From contig JBCCYN010000140.1 of NCBI GenBank assembly GCA_039189655.1, forward strand, positions 1 through 12,299: a stretch of DNA of 12,299 nt. Direction: 5' to 3'. Numbering within the stretch: position 1 is the stretch's first letter; every line of letters starts with the position of its first letter. This document shows, piece by piece, positions 6,217 through 12,299 of this stretch. This DNA comes from Acuticoccus sp039189655 (lineage in GTDB: Bacteria; Pseudomonadota; Alphaproteobacteria; Rhizobiales; Amorphaceae). The translations under genes and the position numbers were made by a program. The notes under the pieces were generated by a model, which was not told the origin of the DNA, ran no database searches, and worked only from the letters and a program-made list of their open reading frames with translations.

Positions 6217-8607
6217 GTGCCGGACCAAGAACATCTGTTCGACATCATTTCCGATGCCGATCTCTTCGGTGCCCGCGAGTGGCAGGCCGAACACCTACGC
6301 GTTGTCACGCAGGCGGTGGATCCTCCTTGCGAGATGGTCCATCTTGATGGTCGCCACGAGTTTTGGATGCATCCCACCGCGATGGCACAGCGCGCCATCG
6401 ACCCTAAACACCAGCTGCAGGGCAGGGTTTATGCGGTGCTGCGGATCGATGCTCGCAACCGGATGGTGTCGGGCGACCTTTTTACCGACTATCGCCACCG
6501 CAAGTGGATCTATTCCTGGACCAGCGAGGCGGTTTTCGTGTGTCGGAATCCGGCCGCATCGGAAGCTGGCCCGGCGCGGACCGCGGGGTGGCAACTACTA
6601 GTATTGGCCGATGTGCACAAGAATAGTGCCATCGGTTCGCAGGCCCAACCTCCCGAGAAAATCGCAGTTGCCATTCGCCGGGACGAAAGGGGCCGCATAG
6701 GCGCCGTTCGCATCGTCGAAATGCTCGGATCGGGACGGGCTCGCAACGACCTATCTCTGACGGACGACGAGCCGCAATACTACGACAGTTTCCGCCGCAT
6801 AGCGCTGGTCAATCTGATCCATACACCGCCGCCGAACAGTGAGCCTTACGGCGAGATAATCGGCGCTGCCCTCGGCGAAAAAGGCGAGTACTTGCGCCGC
6901 ACGCTCAGGGACACCGGCTCGCGCATCTATGGGGAGGCCTTGCAAGAAGGCGGATTTACTGCTGCCCAGAACGTGGTGCTCGAAGCTTCCAGCGAAACAA
7001 CGGAGCTGGAACTTCTTTCCCACTACCAGTGGACTGACAATCCATACGTTTTCGCTGTCCTGTTGACCACGATGGAGCCCAATAAGGAAGGGCGCCTTGG
7101 CGTTGTTCTCGGCCTCGACGGCAGCGGCCTCCTGCACAAGTCTCGTTTTGGCGCGGTTGTCTACGTGAAAGAAGTGGTGGACGGCTATCTCGAACGGGAG
7201 CAGCGGGGCGGCATCGAGAATTACTTGGAGCACCTACCAGCACTGGCCCGCCGTATCCGCCATTTTTATATTCATGAACTCGGCCACATGATGAACTTGC
7301 CGCATCCGTGGCAACGGGACGAGTATGCCATGCCCAGTCTGCCGGCTAACCCTGCCGCGCGATCCTGGATGAACTACGGAAGTCGCTTTCCGCTCGGTCT
7401 ATTTATGGATCGATCCCGAACCTGGGCATCGGAGGGTGATCAAGCCACGGCGAGCGAACTAAAGCTCGTGGATTCTGAGCGCAATGCGGATGCGGCTCTG
7501 TTTGAGCCCGGCTTCACCGCAGAGGAGACGCGCTGGCTTCACCATGCGCCGTTCAATCATTTCACGCCGGGTGGGCGCTACTATACTGAACAGTTCGTCG
7601 AAAAACTGAAGATGAACGCGCCCACTACCATCCGGAACGGTTGGCATCCGAAGTATACTCCACTCAAAATTGATCTTTGGGATCGAGCTGCGGCCGACGA
7701 TGGCTATATCGATTTCTGGCGATCAAGCTCTGGTATCGTGCGGCGGCAATCGGTTTTTGGTGAAGTCACGTTCCGTATCGACAAGCGCTTTCTTGAAGAG
7801 CAGCTGTTTCACTTCACCTTCCAGGCTCCGATGTTGTTGTTGCTCGTGCGTTCGGAATACCCCGACGGCAAGCGGCCGGATGCGACGCGCACCACCCGCG
7901 TTGCGCCGGTGGTGCGCCTCCCCTTTGAGGCAAAGCTCGCGGCTCGGGGCGCCGACCTGCCGCAGGCGAGCCTCGGCGAAGTTGTTGCGCGTGTCGCCGT
8001 CCAGGGCGAGGAAGACGGCAAGTTTGTCGTCTTCCGTCGCTTCCTACCCCTCTTGCGTCAGGAATTCTTCGACGAATTCGCGCCCAAAGCCCATCACTTT
8101 ACGGCTCAGGCTGTGCTGCGCACATACCCGAAAGGTAAAATCGGCCAACAAGTCATTTTCTCAAATAAAGTAAGAATTCGTTTTAGTAAGCGAGATATTG
8201 ACTATAGTGAGAAACAGTCGAGTATTGTCGCCGACTCAAATCTTCCTCTGCTCCTTGCGCTTCTGGCGCACTCCATTGCAGGTCACAGGGTAGAGGATAT
8301 CGAACTCGCGGGTGATCACAAGTTCGGACCTTCAGCAACGCCGCTGACCGAACTGGCAAACAAAATACGCGAGACCAAGCTAGCGGACGGACAACTATCG
8401 TCAAGACTATTTGCAATGCTTCAAGAGAGAATAAATATTCCGGAGTTCTTAGATAAAATACTCAGTGAAGGTTATACTGAATTTAATAGAGACAGTTACC
8501 CATTCCACACTCCCCCACAGGAACTTAAGCGTTTCTTGAGTGGCGATCCCCAGCGACTGAACACCTTCGACAAGATCGTCAAAAACCTTGAAAAAGAAGG
8601 AGCATAG
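6217..8607 (+). CDS. Large leaderless metzincin-type zinc metalloprotease, unassigned family
   Basis: The protein has 796 aa from a GTG. Residues 353-363 read HELGHMMNLPH, the metzincin zinc site HExxHxxxxxH with ligands H353, H357 and H363 and catalytic E354. Twenty-two residues later SWMNYG (M385) gives the expected Met-turn. The usual Gly at position 8 of the zinc motif is Asn360. There is no signal peptide and no membrane segment, so it acts in the cytoplasm unless exported by a dedicated route. The first 340 residues and the last 300 match nothing I recognise. Residues about 520-650 look beta-rich. The 3' part is unusually AT-rich (32% G+C at 8401-8500 by my count) with several AGA and ATA codons, unlike the 5' part. 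It is followed five bases later by the 187-aa gene and then YcaO-TfuA, suggesting a maturation or degradation role in that system. The protease call is firm; the substrate is unknown. Confidence 0.72.
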   Translation: MPDQEHLFDIISDADLFGAREWQAEHLRVVTQAVDPPCEMVHLDGRHEFWMHPTAMAQRAIDPKHQLQGRVYAVLRIDARNRMVSGDLFTDYRHRKWIYSWTSEAVFVCRNPAASEAGPARTAGWQLLVLADVHKNSAIGSQAQPPEKIAVAIRRDERGRIGAVRIVEMLGSGRARNDLSLTDDEPQYYDSFRRIALVNLIHTPPPNSEPYGEIIGAALGEKGEYLRRTLRDTGSRIYGEALQEGGFTAAQNVVLEASSETTELELLSHYQWTDNPYVFAVLLTTMEPNKEGRLGVVLGLDGSGLLHKSRFGAVVYVKEVVDGYLEREQRGGIENYLEHLPALARRIRHFYIHELGHMMNLPHPWQRDEYAMPSLPANPAARSWMNYGSRFPLGLFMDRSRTWASEGDQATASELKLVDSERNADAALFEPGFTAEETRWLHHAPFNHFTPGGRYYTEQFVEKLKMNAPTTIRNGWHPKYTPLKIDLWDRAAADDGYIDFWRSSSGIVRRQSVFGEVTFRIDKRFLEEQLFHFTFQAPMLLLLVRSEYPDGKRPDATRTTRVAPVVRLPFEAKLAARGADLPQASLGEVVARVAVQGEEDGKFVVFRRFLPLLRQEFFDEFAPKAHHFTAQAVLRTYPKGKIGQQVIFSNKVRIRFSKRDIDYSEKQSSIVADSNLPLLLALLAHSIAGHRVEDIELAGDHKFGPSATPLTELANKIRETKLADGQLSSRLFAMLQERINIPEFLDKILSEGYTEFNRDSYPFHTPPQELKRFLSGDPQRLNTFDKIVKNLEKEGA

Positions 8608-8612
8608 ACACA

Positions 8613-9176
8613 ATGCCGAACACTCCAGCCGGCCTGGTCATTTTCATTGACGACAAGGTCTATATCACCGCCCGCGATTGGAAGGAGGCCGACGGCAACC
8701 CCAGCGCAGATGGCGGAGGCATCGTGCCATTTGAGGACGCCTTTGCCACGATCGAAGCCCGGCAAGGATTTGAACAGGCTGTAAGTTCAAGTATTCGCCT
8801 CGAGCTTAAAGACGTTGTGGGGGCCATGGTCATTACAGACCGGGACATTGAAGATACTCCAAAAAGCCCAGCGCTGTGCGCGTTTCGCCTCACCCAAGGC
8901 GGGCCGATATTTTTGGCGCGCTGGTTGAGGGACTATGGGATTGCTGTGGGTCAAAGATATTCAGTATTCGCGGTCACTAAAGAAAACGATCCCCTCATGG
9001 CATCGTTCCAAGATGCACTAAAAAAAGAACGTAACGGCGAGTCGAGCTCACTAACCTACGACCAATTTCAAAGTGCAACGCTGGAGCCCGTTTTTTCATC
9101 GGTAACGATCACAAAGGCGATCGTCGCGGACCGGGGCCACAGCGCGTCTGACAGCGCAGGGGACGGGGGCGCTTAG
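8613..9176 (+). CDS. Unrecognised 187-aa protein of the YcaO-TfuA cluster
   Basis: I do not recognise this protein. It starts at an ATG five bases after the protease stop, with AAGGAG about ten bases upstream, so co-expression with the protease is very likely. It has no signal peptide or membrane helix. It begins with an alternating hydrophobic strand (GLVIFIDDKVYITA) and has a Gly/Asp-rich loop (DGNPSADGGG). The middle is mixed alpha/beta, with VVGAMVITDRDIEDTP and PIFLARWLRDYGIAVGQRYSVFAV. The Ser/Asp/Gly-rich tail, GHSASDSAGDGGA, looks disordered. There is a single Cys, in SPALCAFRL. G+C is about 46% at 8941-9060, below neighbouring genes. From its position it could be a substrate, a substrate-presenting partner or an inhibitor of the protease; nothing in the sequence decides between these. 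Confidence 0.7.
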   Translation: MPNTPAGLVIFIDDKVYITARDWKEADGNPSADGGGIVPFEDAFATIEARQGFEQAVSSSIRLELKDVVGAMVITDRDIEDTPKSPALCAFRLTQGGPIFLARWLRDYGIAVGQRYSVFAVTKENDPLMASFQDALKKERNGESSSLTYDQFQSATLEPVFSSVTITKAIVADRGHSASDSAGDGGA

Positions 9177-9198
9177 CCCCGCAGCACGGTCCAGACCG

Positions 9199-10413
9199 AT
9201 GGCAACTCCCAGTATTGATCGAGGCTACGTAACGCCTTGCAGTAAAAAACGGTGGCAGCATCGCACGGTTGAACCTGATGTGACGCTTGGCCGATTGGCA
9301 CCAGTGTTGGAGACCGTCGGGATCACGCGGGTGGCAGATCTCACGGGGCTCGACCGCATCGGTATTCCGGTGTTTCAAGCGGTTCGCCCGCTGGGCCGCC
9401 TTCTAAGCGTCAGCCAGGGAAAGGGGATCACCGCTGCGGCCGCAAAGGCGTCGGCGGTCATGGAGGCCACAGAAATCTGGCACGCCGAAAATCTCACGCT
9501 TGATTGTCTGCGGTCCACTCGTGCTCAGATTCGGGACATTGCTCACATTGACCCCAGTCCCTACGTCCGCCCCGGGTTTACGGGTAAAATCAACGGGGAA
9601 GAGTTGGTTTGGGCCTCTTCGCGCGACTTGGAAACCGGGGCAACGGTGCTCGTACCGCGTGACATTGCAGATCTCGATTTCACGCGGCCGGCCGAACCTC
9701 CGTGGCTCATGCGAAACACCAATGGCCTTGCCGGCGGTAATACCGAGGCCGAAGCGTTGTCATCGGCGCTGGCCGAGGTGATTGAGCGGGCATGCCGCGC
9801 CGCATACTGGCGGCTCGACAACCCGGGTCGGGCCGCGCGCCGGCTGGATCCTGAACTCGTGGCCAGCGACAGTGCTGCCATCGCCGGCCTGGTGGAAGCG
9901 GTGATTGGGGCGGACCTCAACCTCGATCTATTTGATCTTACCAATTCTCTCGAGGTCACCACGATAAGGGCGGTCATCTACGACTGCAGCGCCCATCGGC
10001 CGACGCAGCGCCCCGCCGAAGGTCACGGTACCCACCTTGATCCGGTGACAGCGGTGGTGCGTGCCCTTACCGAGGCCGCCCAGGCCCGCATAACATACAT
10101 TTCCGGCAACCGTGATGATCTGGACCCCGGTCATTTCGGCACCTGGAACCTTTCCAATCTGTCGCTCGCTGTCGATCGGCAGATGGATTTCGCGGCGGGG
10201 CGGCGTGGACTGGACCTCACCGATCAAAGCGGGGAAACGCCAGAAAGCGATGTCTCGCTGCTGATGGAACGGGTGGTTGACGCGGGTTTGGGGCCGGTCC
10301 TAGCGCTGGACCTCTCCCATGCCGCAATCGGGATACCGGTGGTCAAGGTGATCGCGCCCCGCCTCCAAGCTCGGCCGGCGCCCCCCCAAGAAGCGCGGCG
10401 GGAGACCCACTGA
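9199..10413 (+). CDS. YcaO cyclodehydratase-family protein (TfuA-associated type)
   Basis: This 404-aa YcaO-fold enzyme uses ATP to activate a backbone amide oxygen; with TfuA partners the product is a thioamide. Key blocks are present. LSVSQGKGITAAAAKASAVMEATE includes the metal/ATP glutamates E89 and E92. NTNGLAGGNTEAEALSSALAEVIERA includes E193 and E196. HGTHLDPVTAVVRALTEAAQAR lies at about 276-297. IPVVKVIAPRLQ is the usual closing strand. The N-terminal VGITRVADLTGLDRIGIPVFQAVRP is typical of TfuA-linked YcaOs. The C-terminus (RPAPPQEARRETH) is Pro-rich but not the PxPxP end of azoline-forming YcaOs. The start ATG lies 22 bp after the 187-aa gene and lacks a good ribosome site. The stop overlaps tfuA (TGATG), implying coupled translation. 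Confidence 0.9.
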   Translation: MATPSIDRGYVTPCSKKRWQHRTVEPDVTLGRLAPVLETVGITRVADLTGLDRIGIPVFQAVRPLGRLLSVSQGKGITAAAAKASAVMEATEIWHAENLTLDCLRSTRAQIRDIAHIDPSPYVRPGFTGKINGEELVWASSRDLETGATVLVPRDIADLDFTRPAEPPWLMRNTNGLAGGNTEAEALSSALAEVIERACRAAYWRLDNPGRAARRLDPELVASDSAAIAGLVEAVIGADLNLDLFDLTNSLEVTTIRAVIYDCSAHRPTQRPAEGHGTHLDPVTAVVRALTEAAQARITYISGNRDDLDPGHFGTWNLSNLSLAVDRQMDFAAGRRGLDLTDQSGETPESDVSLLMERVVDAGLGPVLALDLSHAAIGIPVVKVIAPRLQARPAPPQEARRETH

Positions 10414-11216
10414 TGCCAGCGCCCATTGTGTTCTGTGGACCGAGCCTCACCACCGCAGACCGCATGGTGTTGTCAGGCATCGACTACCGCCCACCTGCGG
10501 CTCAAGGGGATGTCCTCCGGGCGATTGGCGAAAAGCCCCCTGCCATTGGGATCATCGATGGGTATTTTGGCGATCGGCTTGCAATTCACCAGAAAGAAAT
10601 CCTTGAAGCCATGGCCTCTGGCATACCCGTCATCGGTGCGGCGTCCATGGGAGCGCTGCGGGCAGCTGAACTCGTCCGGTTCGGAATGCACGGGATTGGC
10701 ACCATATTTGAGTCTTACCGGAGCGGTGAGATCGATTGCGACGCCGATGTTGCTGTCGCCCACGGACCTGCGGAGCTGGGGTTCATCGCCACATCCGTGA
10801 GCATGGTGGATGTCCGCGCGACCGCGGCCGCGCTTGGCCGTCGCCGAGTTTTATCGAGCGAGAAGCAGGAACTTGTCGTGCAGGCCGCTGCAGCCATGTT
10901 CTTCGTGGAGCGCACATGGCGCGGGGTGGCGCAGGGGGTGTATCCCAAGGGGGTGGCATTCCACCGTCTCTACGCGTTGCTGAGACAGTCGCATGTTCAG
11001 CAAAAGCGTATCGACGCCCTTGAGCTGGTCAGGCGCCTGAAATACGGCGATCCCCTGGAGCGCCCAACCACGAAGGTGCCGCCGCTCACCATGAATTACT
11101 GGCAAATCCGCGGGCGCGCCCTGAACTGCAACGACACCATGCCGGCTGCTGTTTTCACCGCACGAAAAGCCGGTGCCGAGGCCGGACCGTCTTTTGGCGA
11201 AAACCCAGCGATTTGA
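10413..11216 (+). CDS. tfuA: TfuA family protein
   Basis: This 267-aa protein overlaps the YcaO stop by one base, with GGGAG as a nearby ribosome site. Residues 5-125 carry the TfuA core: IVFCGPSL at the start, IGIIDGYFGD at about 45-54, the hallmark IPVIGAASMGALRAAEL at about 71-87, SYRSGEIDCDADVAVAHGPAELGF at about 101-124, then VSMVDVR. TfuA proteins partner YcaO enzymes in backbone thioamidation and are thought to supply or deliver sulfur. The family was first named from trifolitoxin production in Rhizobium. The C-terminal 140 residues are a helical region with no motif I recognise. The adjacent YcaO makes the pair complete. No dedicated sulfur-carrier or rhodanese gene is in the window. 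Confidence 0.88.
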   Translation: MPAPIVFCGPSLTTADRMVLSGIDYRPPAAQGDVLRAIGEKPPAIGIIDGYFGDRLAIHQKEILEAMASGIPVIGAASMGALRAAELVRFGMHGIGTIFESYRSGEIDCDADVAVAHGPAELGFIATSVSMVDVRATAAALGRRRVLSSEKQELVVQAAAAMFFVERTWRGVAQGVYPKGVAFHRLYALLRQSHVQQKRIDALELVRRLKYGDPLERPTTKVPPLTMNYWQIRGRALNCNDTMPAAVFTARKAGAEAGPSFGENPAI

Positions 11217-11427
11217 CGCAGCCGGACGGGGCCGAACTGGCCCAAACTCGAACCTTACAACCGGCCGAACAGATCGCCGCTCATGCGCGGCGTTCCAAAG
11301 ATCAACAAGCAGTAGAACTTGATCTGACGATCTGCAGCCAGATCAGAATTGCTTTAGCGCTGAGGTATCATCCTAATACTTCCTCCCGCGCCGAGCTACG
11401 ACTTCCTACCTACCGCCGGGATGACGA
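11217..11427. other. Convergent intergenic region after tfuA
   Basis: This stretch lies between tfuA (+) and the secreted-protein gene (-). It holds a 7-bp hairpin, TGATCTG (11320-11326) and CAGATCA (11339-11345), loop 12 nt, followed by GAATTGCTTT rather than a clean U-run. It is a weak terminator candidate. The TTG-started frame 11213-11464 has no ribosome site, has unremarkable composition and runs into the opposing gene, so I do not call it. Confidence 0.5.
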
Positions 11428-11940
11428 TCAGCAATTGACGTCGAAGACATACCGGTTTTTTTGAGGCTCCCCATCGGCCCGGGGCGTTACAGTCATTACC
11501 CCAGATGCGGAGCGGTACTTGCCCGTGCCACCCAAAACCGCTGAAACGCCGTCGGTAATGGAAATCTTGCTCGTATCGTTGATGGTAGCCTGCGGACTAT
11601 AAATTCCCTCAGCGATAATCATGCCTTCGGGCAACATAAAGAAACGCCTGATGAGCGCCACATGATCGGGGTCATCGCCAGCATTGAGCGGTGTGACGCG
11701 CCAGCGTAGTTCGCCAACAGAGTTGCCGTCCTCATTTTCCAAGTCCCGCTTGCCCACACGCACGTCGCCAATACTCACGCCTTTGGGGTCTGCATCGTAG
11801 TATTTCACCACCCGAGACTTGCCGAGGCTGACCAGCGCATCGGGTGCGCAGTCAAACGTCTGCTGCGCTTGGGCCTTTGGGGGTGCAACGGCGAAAACCA
11901 ACAGGGCAACAAGGGTGCCGACAAGTACTAAGGGGCGCAT
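11428..11940 (-). CDS. Small secreted protein resembling the allene-oxide-cyclase/dirigent barrel group
   Basis: The protein has 170 aa on the minus strand, with an excellent ribosome site (GGAAGGAGAT) five bases before the ATG. Residues 1-26 are a classic signal peptide: MRPLVLVG, a hydrophobic core, and cleavage after AQA. The mature part is beta-rich. It contains ISITDGVSAVLGGTGKYRSASGVMTVTP (about 126-153); the GGTGKYR..G turn is typical of allene oxide cyclase/dirigent-like eight-stranded barrels. RWRVTP and FFMLPEGMIIAEGIY also fit that pattern. It has two Cys, one just after the signal peptide (31) and one as the last residue (170), which could form a disulfide in the periplasm. The ligand or enzymatic role is unknown. 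It follows lepA in the same direction with an 84-bp gap and is convergent with tfuA, so it is probably unrelated to the YcaO cluster. Confidence 0.7.
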   Translation of the reverse strand: MRPLVLVGTLVALLVFAVAPPKAQAQQTFDCAPDALVSLGKSRVVKYYDADPKGVSIGDVRVGKRDLENEDGNSVGELRWRVTPLNAGDDPDHVALIRRFFMLPEGMIIAEGIYSPQATINDTSKISITDGVSAVLGGTGKYRSASGVMTVTPRADGEPQKNRYVFDVNC

Positions 11941-12024
11941 GGGATCTCCTTCCAGAAGACGTCGCGTGGGATCGCAGCGGGTTGCGAAAGCGTCAAAGAG
12001 GTGAAAACAAGAGACTGTCGCGCG

Positions 12025-12299
12025 CTAGCTGTCCACCTTAAGCGCTGCAATAAACGCCTCCTGGGGGATGTCCACCTTGCCGAACTGGCGCATCCGCTTC
12101 TTGCCTGCTTTTTGCTTTTCCAGGAGTTTTCGTTTGCGGGTCGCGTCGCCGCCGTAGCACTTGGCGGTGACGTCCTTGCGCAGCGCGCGGATGGTTTCGC
12201 GAGCGATGATGCGGCCACCGATGGCGGCCTGGATCGGAATGACGAACATGTGCTGGGGGATCAGCTCTTTGAGCTTTTCGCACATGGCGCGTCCGCGAC
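12025..12299 (-). CDS. lepA: Elongation factor 4 (LepA), C-terminal fragment
   Basis: This is the 3' end of lepA; the gene enters from beyond the right edge, and only about 91 codons are visible. The protein is a ribosome-associated GTPase that acts on elongating or initiating ribosomes. The visible part is the LepA-specific C-terminal domain. It reads RGRAMCEKLKELIP, then IQAAIGGRIIARETI and LRKDVTAKCYGGD. It ends with the hallmark Lys/Arg-rich tail RKRKLLEKQKAGKKRMRQFG and VDIPQEAFIAALKV. The reading frame is intact to a TAG stop. Its GTPase domains lie outside the window. As a conserved single-copy gene it marks core chromosome beside the accessory cluster. Confidence 0.95.
   Translation of the reverse strand, partial: RGRAMCEKLKELIPQHMFVIPIQAAIGGRIIARETIRALRKDVTAKCYGGDATRKRKLLEKQKAGKKRMRQFGKVDIPQEAFIAALKVDS

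Noticed and set aside
11213..11464. 83-codon TTG-started frame after tfuA, considered as a RiPP precursor
   Set aside because: No ribosome site, no Gly/Cys/Ser-rich core, and it overlaps the convergent secreted-protein gene.
11972..11987. Small inverted repeat (TCGCA/TGCGA) between lepA and the secreted-protein gene
   Set aside because: The stem is only 5 bp and no U-tract follows on the minus strand, so it cannot be called a terminator.

Overview
The window looks like chromosomal DNA from an alphaproteobacterium. The G+C content is high (about 60% or more in most genes). GTG and TTG starts are common. The lepA fragment and the YcaO/TfuA pair read like alphaproteobacterial versions. No rRNA, tRNA, CRISPR array, insertion sequence or integrase was seen.

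Region 1 (1-3872, + strand) is a phosphate-starvation type transport operon, phnD-phnC-phnE-phnE. It encodes a periplasmic binding protein, an ATPase and two permeases for phosphonate, phosphite or phosphate. A textbook Pho box (CTGTCAT-CACA-CTGTCAT, 85-102) lies upstream with a long leader. A GC-rich hairpin separates phnD from phnC. No phosphonate-degrading gene is present, so the true substrate is open.

Region 2 (3873-6135) holds a structured 274-bp intergenic stretch and then a 652-aa regulator. The regulator has an OmpR/SARP-type winged helix, a BTAD domain, a degenerate TolB-like domain and C-terminal TPRs. Two hairpins follow its stop codon.

Region 3 (6217-11216, + strand) is the most interesting part. 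It is a tight four-gene run: a 796-aa leaderless metzincin-type zinc protease, an unrecognised 187-aa protein, a YcaO enzyme and a TfuA protein. YcaO-TfuA pairs are known to put thioamides into peptide backbones, in methyl-coenzyme M reductase of methanogens and in some RiPPs. The run could therefore be a peptide or protein modification system with its own protease, possibly controlled by the BTAD regulator upstream. No obvious short precursor peptide is present. Parts of the protease gene and of the 187-aa gene are much poorer in G+C than their surroundings, which suggests a mosaic or transferred origin.

Region 4 (11217-12299) contains two minus-strand genes convergent with region 3: a small secreted protein resembling the allene-oxide-cyclase/dirigent barrel group, and the 3' end of lepA (elongation factor 4), which runs off the window. 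lepA is a core gene and marks the edge of the accessory block.
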